Part shown: positions 19,605-28,930 of the stretch, piece after piece | How positions within the stretch are numbered: the stretch's first letter is position 1 | How the letters are laid out: each line of letters starts with the position of its first letter | Source of the DNA: Coriobacteriales bacterium | Lineage (GTDB): Bacteria; Actinomycetota; Coriobacteriia; Coriobacteriales; UBA8131 | DNA length: 45,908 bases | Reading direction: 5' to 3' | Assembly (NCBI GenBank): GCA_031256715.1 | Contig: JAIRQA010000017.1 | Location: forward strand, 1-45,908 | Program-made: the position numbers and the translations under genes | The notes under the pieces: model-generated | What the model saw: the letters and a program-made list of their open reading frames with translations, nothing else | What the model was told of the DNA's origin: nothing | Database searches by the model: none

Positions 19605-19633
19605 AAAATTACTGCTAACCAATATCTACTTTC

Positions 19634-20977
19634 CTAGCGTAAGTCTATAACGCGTTTAGCTTTACCTTCGCTGCGCTCGATGCTCTTAGGCTCAACAACC
19701 TTAACATCAACGCTAACTTGCAAATTACTTTTTAGCTCGGCAGTAATACGATGCTGCAAGGATTCAATCTTTTTAATCTCGTCAAAGTCGAAGTCTGCAA
19801 CTGTCTCTACATTTAAAGTTACCTTATCTAAAGTATGCTCGCGTGATAGTATAATCTGATAATAGCTTGTTACCTCTGGGAATGCCGCTATCACCTGCTG
19901 GAACTGCGAAGGAAAAACGTTCACGCCACGAATAATAAGCATATCATCTGTGCGTCCGGTTATACGATCCATACGCCTTAGCGTGCGGCCACAGTCACAA
20001 GCTCCAGGTATAATGCGCGAAATATCACGAGTGCGATAACGCAACAATGGCGAACACTGCTTAGATAAAGTGGTAAAGACAACTTCACCCCATTCGCCAT
20101 CTGGCAAAGGCAAAAGTGTCTTAGGATCTACTATCTCTATAATAAAGTGGTCTTCGGCTACATGCAGACCATTCTGATAGCGGCATTCACAAGAAACACC
20201 TGGTCCCATAACCTCAGAAAGTCCATAAATATCTACAACCGTTACACCCAACTTGCGCTCAATCTCTTTACGCATTCCCTCAGAACAAGGCTCGGCACCC
20301 AAAATGGCGCCCGAAATTGGAAAGTCTTTTGCTGGGTCAAACCCAAGCTCTATAGCTGTATCGGCAATTAAAAGAGCATAGGATGGGGTGCAAGCTAAAA
20401 TATCAACACCAAAATCGCGCATCATTTGCACTTGTCTACGAGTATTACCACTGCTCATAGGTAAAATGGTAGCACCAATGCGAATGCCACCCTCGTGCGC
20501 GCCTAAACCACCTGTGAAAAGCCCATAGCCATAAGCAACCTGTAATATACTTTCTGAGCCGCCACCTACCTGCGCAATAGCACGAGCAAAGCAATCGCCC
20601 CAGTTATCTATATCTTGTTGAGTATAACCAACGACTGTGGCATTACCAGTTGTGCCACTAGAAGCGTGCAGCCGTTGCACATTGTCATGCACATTAATGG
20701 CAAATAGGTCAAATGGATAGGCGTCGCGCATATCTTGCTTAGTAGTAAATGGCAGCTTGCATAAATCGTCTAGCGACTTAATATCTTTAGGAGATATCCC
20801 GGCTGCGTCAAGTGCATTTTTATAAAAGTTGATGTTGCTATAACAGTTTGCTACCGTCTCTTGCAGGCGCTTTAGTTGTAAATCCGCTAAATCGCCGGCA
20901 GAAATCATCTCGATTTCCGGCTGAAAATAACGTTCTTTGGTGCCAATCATTCCTACTCTTTTTTTCTCTTCACTCAC
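19634..20977 (-). CDS. paaK: Phenylacetate-CoA ligase family
   Basis: HASSGTTGNATVVGYT, YGLSEVMGPGVSCEC, YRTRDISRIIPGACDCGRTLRRMDRITGRTDDMLIIRGVNVFPSQ. Confidence 0.95.
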   Translation of the reverse strand: MSEEKKRVGMIGTKERYFQPEIEMISAGDLADLQLKRLQETVANCYSNINFYKNALDAAGISPKDIKSLDDLCKLPFTTKQDMRDAYPFDLFAINVHDNVQRLHASSGTTGNATVVGYTQQDIDNWGDCFARAIAQVGGGSESILQVAYGYGLFTGGLGAHEGGIRIGATILPMSSGNTRRQVQMMRDFGVDILACTPSYALLIADTAIELGFDPAKDFPISGAILGAEPCSEGMRKEIERKLGVTVVDIYGLSEVMGPGVSCECRYQNGLHVAEDHFIIEIVDPKTLLPLPDGEWGEVVFTTLSKQCSPLLRYRTRDISRIIPGACDCGRTLRRMDRITGRTDDMLIIRGVNVFPSQFQQVIAAFPEVTSYYQIILSREHTLDKVTLNVETVADFDFDEIKKIESLQHRITAELKSNLQVSVDVKVVEPKSIERSEGKAKRVIDLR

Positions 20978-21126
20978 TTAGGTAACACCCTCCTTTACAA
21001 TCGTCTCATATTATGTCTTTCTTTTTTTGTGGAGAATAACTCCTGCCGTCTTCTAGAAATCCCGACCGATTTCAAATCGCCCAAAAACTCCTTAGCCAAA
21101 ATTATAAGTTAAATAAGTTTATACCA

Positions 21127-24100
21127 TCATGATGTTGACTGCGCCACGACACTTGGCTCGCTAGTTGACGGCGCAGTGTTAACTGGTTGTTGCGTCTGCT
21201 GCTCAGCTGTGTTTGCCTCTGCAGCAGGAGGATCTACACCTGTAGAAGTGTTATCGCTTTCACTTGTTGTCGCTTGTGTTGTTGTTTCTGCAGCATTAGA
21301 CTCTTTTTCTTCCTCAACCTTTTTGGGTCCCTTCTCGACAATTTTATTTGTAGGAGCATACTTAGAAGAAAACGTGTCTTTGCGTACAATATTTCCATCA
21401 GCATCATAAACCGTACGAGTCACGGTTATCGATTTTCCATCTATTCCATCTACCTTAACATACTCCTCACCTGGCTCAAGGTCAGGATTGTCACGCTCTA
21501 TAACCTCGAATTCCTTGCCTTTAACCCACTCACTGGCTTCTGTATAAACAATGTAGCCAGGACTTACGCCCCAAAGTGTAGCTGTTACACTGGTGTTAGT
21601 ATAGCTCATTGTTATCAGCATCCAGTTGCTGGTGTCGTTGCGAAACTTAAGATCGGCATAAGGCCATGCTATTGCAGAATCGCGGCCGTCTGGATATGAA
21701 GAGAGATATAATGAATGATTGATGCGTTCTTCTATAGGCATACCTGCCTCATAGGCACTATTAAAAACAGTAGACGCCACCTGACAAACGCCGCCGCCAA
21801 TCTCGTCTTGATATTCATCATTAATGATCGCCAAATCAGCCTTAAAGCCACGCTCGGCCGTGCATTCGCCCACCCTTTCATTAAAAGACCAAATGCCATC
21901 GGGCTCAATTAAAGAACCATTAATGTAGTCGGCTGCAAGATGAACGTTAATAATGCGATTTTCTTTAGACGTCCAATAATAAGTTGTGAATTCGGCAATT
22001 TTATCGGTTAATTTATATGACTTAGCCTGAGCAGTTGTTAGATTAGGCTGAATACTTCCCATGGGAAGACTTGCGGGACTGCTTGCGTTAGCAAAAACTA
22101 TTTGTGCAAGCTCATCGGCCAATAAAGTATAGTCAATCCCAATGCCATCTTCACTTTCCTGTATTTTAAGTACACCTTCGTCCTCGACAAACTTCGCGTC
22201 TACTGCAGGTACTCCAGGCTGAATATCACCTATGACTGTATCAATAGAGTCTTCTATACTGCTAGCATTAAAGTGTGTTATTAAGCTAGCTTTATCACTA
22301 TATTCGACACTAGCACTTACCCAAGAACGTAAAGTTTCGGTGGGAATGTCGTAGTTCTTCTCGTCATAATTAATACTTACAGGCTTATCTGTTAGCTCTT
22401 GCGTTAGCTCGGCTACCTTTTTAGCATCGCTCATGCTAATTTCTTGTGGTTTTGCCGCCATTGGCGCAACTAGTTCGCGCGTGGTGCTAGTAAAGGCCTC
22501 TGTGAGCATACGCATGAACTCCTGATGATTTACCTCGTATCCGTCGCTGCCAGATACCGCCACAAAAACGTCCTGTGCTTGCTCGTAAGCTATATTGGAA
22601 TTAACCATCTTTGTGCCAACGGCTTCTGTAACCATGCCTTCTAGGTCTGAGAGTCGCGATTTAGAAAAATCAAACTCGGCGGTAAGCTTAACACCAAATA
22701 AATTGCTTGCAAGACGACCTAAGATGAAATCAGAACCGCGTCCAACCTCATAGGCGCGCTCTGCCATAGCATTTGCGTTAAAACTTAAACCAATGCTACT
22801 AGAGTCAACGCGCCACGAACCTGAAGCTTGCGATGGCGCATCGTTTTCGTAAGACTGCACACTGTGACCAAAGTCGAATGTTAGCTCGTTTGTGCCAGTT
22901 TGTTTTGCTTGTTCATTAGCGTAAATAATCACAGGTTCGCTACTGGCATAGGTTGCCAAAGTCTCTGTAAGTTTTTCGGCAGCTTGCTCGCGAGTCATGC
23001 CGCTAAGGTCTACGCCAGAGACACTAACACCTTTGTGAATCACATCCCAGTTTTGTACTGCATCTACACACAGCCAAATAGCACCTAAGACTACAATAAT
23101 TGCAAGCAATATACCCGATAAGAGTAACTTTTTAGGTAGTCGCTTAAAAACGGTGTCGCTTATACCATTACTCTCGCCAATAACATTAACGCTATTGGCG
23201 CCCGCCATGCCCGCAATGGTACTGCGGCCGCTAATAGCATTTGCGCTCCCGGTGCGGCTGGTAAGTATTGTGCCTATGCCACCCTTACGTGTGCCCGATG
23301 CCTCTCTGTTGTTTCTTGGTGCTCTATTTGTTCTGGCTGCCCTATCTGCTCTTGCTGTTTTAGCTGCCCTACTAATTTTGCCTATTGGGCTAGTACTAGG
23401 GCTGCTATAGGTATTGGCTGTAGGAAGCTGAGTATCACGAACAAATCTTGACGAGCGCATAGCGATCTCTGATCGTCGTGCAGAAGCTCTACTGCTTTGT
23501 GACGACGCCGCGCGAAAGTTGCTGTTTATACCTAACTCTGAGCCGCCATTGTCGTTCGCGTCATTGCCGGTTTCTATATGGCCAAGATAGCTATCTGCAC
23601 TATTACGACTGGTGCGGCTATCATAACTAGCGCGTCTAGTACGTCTACTAGTTGTACCTGACATGGCAAATGTGCCAAAATTGGTTGATGATCCTGACAA
23701 AGTTGACCTATACGACCTGCCAGACATCATAGTGTCACCCATTCCGACTGCAGGCTTGCCTCTGTCGCTGCCAGACTCTTGCATACCAGCATCATTAGAG
23801 ATAGATAGCGCTCGCCAAACATAAATGCCGCCAGAAGTAAGAGAAAGGATGGCGCCAAGATACAAAAGCAAAAGTCCAAGACCAAGCTCTGTAGTGTCTG
23901 AGATACTAATTATTGGCCAATTAAGAATCTGAAGACAAAACCCTACCATGACTACAGCAGTAGTTAGTTTTCCCAAAAAAATAACCTCGAACTGCCTATC
24001 ATGCCGAGCGCGTAGATAAGCAACAACTGCTAGCATAATAGCATCTCTAGAAACAAGAATTAAAAGTAGCCATAGTGGCACTCTGCCAACGATAAAGACA

Positions 24101-24357
24101 GCTATAACGCCAGCAATTATTAAAATGCGATCAACCAAAGGGTCAAACTGCTGCCCAAGTTTAGATACAGACCCAGTAGCTCTAGCTAATTTGCCATCTA
24201 GAAAATCTGTAGACGCGGCAATAGCAAAGACAAAAAAGGCCGCAATAGAGTTATCCCAAAATACCAGCAGCACAAAGAAAAGCGGCACCAGCAGCAACCG
24301 CAGCAGCGTGACAAGATTGGGGATTGTAAGGATTCTATCTGTTGGCTCGAAAGTCAT
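21127..24357 (-). CDS. Predicted fusion: PgsA-like CDP-alcohol phosphatidyltransferase + basic linker + TM + YoaR/VanW domain
   Basis: N-terminal exact CDP-OH motif DFLDGKLARATGSVSKLGQQFDPLVD; C-terminal VanW motif GGGVCQVASTVFNSAYEAGMPIEERINHS. Start chosen at MTFEPTDR; ORF is open to 24519. Confidence 0.88.
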   Translation of the reverse strand: MTFEPTDRILTIPNLVTLLRLLLVPLFFVLLVFWDNSIAAFFVFAIAASTDFLDGKLARATGSVSKLGQQFDPLVDRILIIAGVIAVFIVGRVPLWLLLILVSRDAIMLAVVAYLRARHDRQFEVIFLGKLTTAVVMVGFCLQILNWPIISISDTTELGLGLLLLYLGAILSLTSGGIYVWRALSISNDAGMQESGSDRGKPAVGMGDTMMSGRSYRSTLSGSSTNFGTFAMSGTTSRRTRRASYDSRTSRNSADSYLGHIETGNDANDNGGSELGINSNFRAASSQSSRASARRSEIAMRSSRFVRDTQLPTANTYSSPSTSPIGKISRAAKTARADRAARTNRAPRNNREASGTRKGGIGTILTSRTGSANAISGRSTIAGMAGANSVNVIGESNGISDTVFKRLPKKLLLSGILLAIIVVLGAIWLCVDAVQNWDVIHKGVSVSGVDLSGMTREQAAEKLTETLATYASSEPVIIYANEQAKQTGTNELTFDFGHSVQSYENDAPSQASGSWRVDSSSIGLSFNANAMAERAYEVGRGSDFILGRLASNLFGVKLTAEFDFSKSRLSDLEGMVTEAVGTKMVNSNIAYEQAQDVFVAVSGSDGYEVNHQEFMRMLTEAFTSTTRELVAPMAAKPQEISMSDAKKVAELTQELTDKPVSINYDEKNYDIPTETLRSWVSASVEYSDKASLITHFNASSIEDSIDTVIGDIQPGVPAVDAKFVEDEGVLKIQESEDGIGIDYTLLADELAQIVFANASSPASLPMGSIQPNLTTAQAKSYKLTDKIAEFTTYYWTSKENRIINVHLAADYINGSLIEPDGIWSFNERVGECTAERGFKADLAIINDEYQDEIGGGVCQVASTVFNSAYEAGMPIEERINHSLYLSSYPDGRDSAIAWPYADLKFRNDTSNWMLITMSYTNTSVTATLWGVSPGYIVYTEASEWVKGKEFEVIERDNPDLEPGEEYVKVDGIDGKSITVTRTVYDADGNIVRKDTFSSKYAPTNKIVEKGPKKVEEEKESNAAETTTQATTSESDNTSTGVDPPAAEANTAEQQTQQPVNTAPSTSEPSVVAQSTS

Positions 24358-24796
24358 AGATACATAATTATAGCGTAAATGGCGTATATAGAAATGGCTG
24401 GTTAAGTCAACGCTGCGAATCTTTGTTAACGGTTTGGTTAAGAGATTGTTTGTCGCCACCGGAAGCCCAGAATTAAATCTGGACAACCGATGGCTATATC
24501 CCCCACCTAGGGATATCAAAAAAATACCAGCGCCATGCCTTGCTATTACCTAAATAAAGCAATTATTTGGTCATCTTAGAAGCAAGTTTAGCAGTAAGCT
24601 TAAAGCGAACTTGCAAGCAAATGCACCGGTAAGCTAAACCAACCAATAATCATTTTAGCACTTAATTAGTTAATGTCTAGTGCCAAAATTCACAACTTGC
24701 ACACTTCATAACTCGTACACATACCGCTTTTGCACCGCTATAGCGCACGCAAATGTGCAAGCCCCCCGCCCACTTCGCGTACCACCCACCACATAA

Positions 24797-24947
24797 GGGA
24801 CGCTGTGAACAGCGTCCCGTACAACAATTTGTAGTTAGTGCTGATGGTTTTTTCCGTCTGGCGGGACGCTGTGGACAGCGTTCCGTACGTCAATTCGCTT
24901 AATACCTGAACTGTTTCCTTCGTAGGGGACGCTGTCCACAGCGTCCC
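24797..24947. repeat. Three spaced palindromic repeats (gggacgctgtNNacagcgtccc)
   Basis: 24797-24818, 24863-24884, 24926-24947, with similar linkers (...caattTg/Cg...ctgaact...). Confidence 0.85.
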
Positions 24948-25071
24948 GCATACCAATTTGCATAAGCCTGAACTATTTTCTCTTTGCATCCCCTTTAAAA
25001 ATGGGGCTACTTACACAAAGCATACAGCCTTCAGCTGCAGCCTGCAAAAGCATACAACCTACAGCCTGCAG

Positions 25072-25500
25072 CTACAGAGCCTCGGCAGCTTTTTTTGCCT
25101 TTGCGGCAGCCGCCACCTCGGCGCGTTTCTTTGCCTCTGCCTCGCGCAACTCCTTCTGCTCGTCTGAAAGCACAAAGCTTTGCTGCGTCTTTTGTCTTGC
25201 CGCCGGCGCATACTCAGACTTCATGCTTAAGCAGTTTTTGGGGCAATTGCGCACACAGATGTAGCATTGCACGCAGCAATAAGGATTAATGCTCCAGGTA
25301 GTTGTACTTTTATTAACACTAATGGCAGCTGCAGGACATTTCTTCTCGCAAATAGAACAGAATATGCAGCTATCTATGTTATTTTCTATATGACCTTTGG
25401 TCATCTGAAAGTATTGTGGCTTCTCTATTGGATACAATTTAGTAGCTGGCTTTTTAAAAAGATTGCGCAAAGACATCTTGCCTAGCATAAATGATGGCAT
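25072..25500 (-). CDS. Ech-type hydrogenase ferredoxin subunit (EchF-like)
   Basis: CIFCSICEKKCP and CVQCYICVRNCP 4Fe-4S motifs; terminal gene of the hydrogenase operon. Confidence 0.88.
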   Translation of the reverse strand: MPSFMLGKMSLRNLFKKPATKLYPIEKPQYFQMTKGHIENNIDSCIFCSICEKKCPAAAISVNKSTTTWSINPYCCVQCYICVRNCPKNCLSMKSEYAPAARQKTQQSFVLSDEQKELREAEAKKRAEVAAAAKAKKAAEAL

Positions 25501-25513
25501 ATCTTAGTCCTCC

Positions 25514-26602
25514 TTAGCGTTCCGTACAACTAATACAGGGGTCTATGGTTAGCACGTTAAGTGGCACGTCCTGAAGGTCACAGCCTTGTAGTGTTGTTGT
25601 CATGCCGCCAATATTTTGTGACGTTGGTGTGCGTATACGAAAACGATCCAGGAATTTGGTACCATTGCCTTTGGCGTAATAAAAACATTCACCGCGCGGT
25701 TGTTCCAGTCTAGATACTGCAAATGAACCAGCGGCAGGACTACCTTTTGGTGCAACGTTCACAGGAGTATCAGGGATTTTCTCTACCAATTCCTTAACGA
25801 TATCCATAGATTGCAAAACTTCCAGTGCCCTAACCTCAGAGCGACCATACCCGTCGCCAGCCTCACTAACAACAGGCTCAAAGGCAGCTAGCGCACCATA
25901 TGCCCCATAGCCATAGTTGCGAATATCTTCTGTAATGCCAGATGCGCGCGCAAAAGGTCCAACAACACATAACTCTGTTGCCTGTTGTTTAGATAGATAG
26001 CCAACATCGCAAAGTCGCGACTTTACAGAGCGATCGCCCAAAAAGACCTTTAGTAACTCATTATACTCAGACTTCATACCATCCAACACCAAAATAATGC
26101 CGCGAAGATCCTCGTCACTAATATCTTGATAAACGCCGCCAACGCAACAAGCAGACAAAATGACGCGACCGCCAGTGGTCTTCTCAAAAATATCTAAAAT
26201 GCGCTCGCGCAAACGCCAACACTGCATAAAGAGATTTTCGAAGCCAAAGGCATCGGCCAAAAGTCCCAGCCAAAGCAGATGCGAGTGAACACGCGAAAGC
26301 TCGTGCCAAATAACACGTAGGAATTCAGCGCGGCGCGGCACCTCGATGCCCATTAAGGCTTCTACTGTTTGCGAGTAGCCAAGCGAATGCCCAAAGCTAC
26401 AGATGCCACAGATGCGCTCGGTTATGCTCACGTACACCTGAAAGTCGCGTTTCTCTACCAGCTTCTCTAAACCACGATGCACGAAACCAATCTGCGGAAT
26501 AGCCTCAACGACTTTCTCGTCCTCGACAACAAGATCAAGATGCACTGGCTCAGGCAACACAGGATGCTGCGGTCCAAAGGGGATAACAGTTCTTTTACCC
26601 AT
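25514..26602 (-). CDS. Energy-converting [NiFe] hydrogenase large subunit (EchE-like)
   Basis: L1 motif RICGICSFGH; L2 motif DPCISCTER at the C-terminus. Confidence 0.94.
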   Translation of the reverse strand: MGKRTVIPFGPQHPVLPEPVHLDLVVEDEKVVEAIPQIGFVHRGLEKLVEKRDFQVYVSITERICGICSFGHSLGYSQTVEALMGIEVPRRAEFLRVIWHELSRVHSHLLWLGLLADAFGFENLFMQCWRLRERILDIFEKTTGGRVILSACCVGGVYQDISDEDLRGIILVLDGMKSEYNELLKVFLGDRSVKSRLCDVGYLSKQQATELCVVGPFARASGITEDIRNYGYGAYGALAAFEPVVSEAGDGYGRSEVRALEVLQSMDIVKELVEKIPDTPVNVAPKGSPAAGSFAVSRLEQPRGECFYYAKGNGTKFLDRFRIRTPTSQNIGGMTTTLQGCDLQDVPLNVLTIDPCISCTER

Positions 26603-27453
26603 TATTCAACCTCCCCTGCCTCAAGTTCCTCAGGAGTGGCAACATCGCCTGACCCTAAGTCACAAATTGCAAATTCTGTTTTAACTGGCTCTACAAACTG
26701 CTGCAATGTCTTCGTAGTCGTTGAAAAGGACACACTGCCAACCGCTAAGACTGCTGGCGCTTTAAGCGCTTCTGAATCTTTACTTGTTACATCTGATTTA
26801 AATTCTTTTGGTGTTAACTCTGAACTTAACGAAGCATCAGCAGAATTTACAGCTAGCATATTGTCATACTCGCTTACTAGCTTAGTAACATCGTTGCTTG
26901 CCGGGTTCATAGGCGAAGGCACGCTGACGTCATAAAAATGACCTCCAAAATCTATGGCCATGCCCTTAATTGGCACACCAAAAAGATCATGTGTCTCGTT
27001 CTCGAAAACAAAAGCATTAAAATAAAGGTCGCTGACAGCAGGAACTTCTTCGCCATTGTTAACCACCAAACGCAAATTCTCTAGCTTATCGCGATTGCCA
27101 AACGAATAGAGTAGTTCGACGCCACCATCTACAGTAGAACCACAAAGATTCACAAATCGCCAGCCACGTTGATGATAAGCCTCTGCGCGACCACGTAATT
27201 GTGTAAGCTTAATATCAGTAAAAGATTGTGGAGCTATATTTTTTGGTTCAGCTATCTCTTGAGGCTCGCTTGCAGTTTGCAAATCGCTTGTTGCCTGCAC
27301 ATCACTTGCAACTTGCACATTGCTTGTTGCCTGCACATCACTTGCAACTTGCACATCGCTTGTTGCCTGCACATCACTTGCAACTTGCACGTCACTTACA
27401 GTCTCGTCTAATGAGTGAGCCACATTGCCTGTTAAACTTAAAGTATCAGTCAT
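26602..27453 (-). CDS. NuoC/EchD-like hydrogenase subunit with repetitive N-terminal extension
   Basis: AYHQRGWRFVNLCGSTVDGGVELLYSFG, ETHDLFGVPIKGM; N-terminal ASDVQATSDVQV repeats; TAATG overlap with the next gene. Confidence 0.8.
   Translation of the reverse strand: MTDTLSLTGNVAHSLDETVSDVQVASDVQATSDVQVASDVQATSNVQVASDVQATSDLQTASEPQEIAEPKNIAPQSFTDIKLTQLRGRAEAYHQRGWRFVNLCGSTVDGGVELLYSFGNRDKLENLRLVVNNGEEVPAVSDLYFNAFVFENETHDLFGVPIKGMAIDFGGHFYDVSVPSPMNPASNDVTKLVSEYDNMLAVNSADASLSSELTPKEFKSDVTSKDSEALKAPAVLAVGSVSFSTTTKTLQQFVEPVKTEFAICDLGSGDVATPEELEAGEVE
27286..27393. repeat. 36-nt in-frame tandem repeat (3 units; 18-nt subunits)
   Basis: gcttgttgcctgcacatcacttgcaacttgcacatt/c at 27286, 27322, 27358. 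Confidence 0.88.
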
Positions 27454-28039
27454 TGTTTGCTCCTTCCTGCCGATCAGTTACACTAGCCAAAGCTTTAGAC
27501 GCTTCACGTGCTTTTGTAAAAGCGGCGTCGCGCACACTTACGCCATCTACAATCTTATTTGCAGAGCTAAGTCCACTGGCTAAAACAGGCTTCTCTGCCA
27601 GCTTGCCACCAGTTGCCGCAAAAGCAGCGCGTTTCTCTTCTAATACACCAAGGCCGGCAACAACAGCATCTATAATAGCTTGAGGACGCACCGCACAACC
27701 TGGCGCATAGATATCTACCGGAATTGCGACATCAACGCCACCAAGATTGTTGTAGCAGTCTCTGAACACTCCGCCAGAACAAGCACAGATGCCGCAAGCT
27801 ATAACAACCTTAGGTTCTAGCATTTGCGAGTAAATCTGTTGCAGAACGCCAATGTTGCGTTCATTAACCGACCCCGTCACCAAAAAAATATCAGCATGCT
27901 TAGGGTTGCCGGTATTAATTATGCCAAAGCGCTCAACATCGTAAAGCGGTGTTAGACAAGCCAAAACTTCAATGTCGCAGCCATTACAGCTAGAGGCATC
28001 GTAGTGTATAAGCCAGGGTGATTTTATCGTCGATGACAT
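27446..28039 (-). CDS. NuoB/EchC-like hydrogenase small subunit
   Basis: SSCNGCDIEVLACLTP, CGICACSGGVF, APGCAVRPQAIIDAV. Confidence 0.93.
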   Translation of the reverse strand: MSSTIKSPWLIHYDASSCNGCDIEVLACLTPLYDVERFGIINTGNPKHADIFLVTGSVNERNIGVLQQIYSQMLEPKVVIACGICACSGGVFRDCYNNLGGVDVAIPVDIYAPGCAVRPQAIIDAVVAGLGVLEEKRAAFAATGGKLAEKPVLASGLSSANKIVDGVSVRDAAFTKAREASKALASVTDRQEGANND

Positions 28040-28048
28040 TTGTGCCTC

Positions 28049-28930
28049 CTAACCCAGATATCCAAGTACAATTAAATATATTATATTTAGCAAGCAGCAA
28101 ATAATGGTCACCGTCCAAGACCAAAAAAGCATTGCCTGCCACTTTACGCGCGCAAAAGTATTGTCTATGAAGACCTCTAGAAAATAAATTAATAACACAG
28201 CAATAATAACAACAGGTATCGCTAACATGGTATTCCAAATAAAGAATAGCGCCACCCAGCCCATAAAAAGGATGCTTTCGTACCAATGGGTTATCTCTAC
28301 CAAAGCTAAAGTGCGTCCACTCATTTCGGTGGTGATACCTTTAACTAGTTCTTGATGCGCATGATGAGAATAACTTAAGTCAAAAGGCGATTTGCGCAGC
28401 TTTATAGTAAGAATGAAAAGAAAAGCGGCAAAGACCAAAGGTAGCGTTGCTACCAAGGGCAGATCGCGGTTAAAAACTTCGCTAACATTAAAAGTGTTGG
28501 TTGCCATGAAAAATGTGACACAAAGCAAAATGGTCATAGGTTCATAGCTAGCTATCTGAATAATCTCGCGCTGAGCGCCGGCATCGGCATAAGGCGATCG
28601 GGCAGAATATGCAGCGATAATGAAGAACAGCGACGACAGTGTTAGCACAAAAAGTACCAAAAGAAAGTTGCCACCGGCAAAGAAAAAGACACCGGATAAA
28701 ATCGCAAACGCCAATGACAAGACAATATAAAATTCCTGATAACCATTAACCGAACGATTCTCTTTAGCAAGCAGCTTGCGCACATCATAATATGGCTGCA
28801 AAAGCACAGGTCCAACACGTCCTTGTAAGCGTGCGCTAACAATGCGATCGACACCAGCTAACAAACACCCCAATACCGGAGCAAATATAACAAAGCCAAC
28901 TAAGGCAACGGCAAAAGAAATAATGGTCAT
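28049..28930 (-). CDS. NuoH/EchB-like membrane subunit
   Basis: DRIVSARLQGRVGPVLLQPYYDVRKL; E/R-rich loop SPFDLSYSHHAHQELVKGITTEMSGR. Start at MTIISF; ORF is open to 29047. Confidence 0.92.
   Translation of the reverse strand: MTIISFAVALVGFVIFAPVLGCLLAGVDRIVSARLQGRVGPVLLQPYYDVRKLLAKENRSVNGYQEFYIVLSLAFAILSGVFFFAGGNFLLVLFVLTLSSLFFIIAAYSARSPYADAGAQREIIQIASYEPMTILLCVTFFMATNTFNVSEVFNRDLPLVATLPLVFAAFLFILTIKLRKSPFDLSYSHHAHQELVKGITTEMSGRTLALVEITHWYESILFMGWVALFFIWNTMLAIPVVIIAVLLIYFLEVFIDNTFARVKWQAMLFWSWTVTIICCLLNIIYLIVLGYLG

Noticed and set aside
24738-24989. Minus-strand ORF with CGTLWTAS/YGTLSTAS/YGTLFTAS repeats
   Set aside because: The periodic peptide is translation through the gggacgctgt palindromes; no RBS or domain support.
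25019-25080. Hydrogenase ferredoxin gene 3' flank as a strong stop-anchored repeat
   Set aside because: A 30-nt period repeat is visible (catacaRcct...) but the stop-containing part aligns only with indels; treated as weak support.
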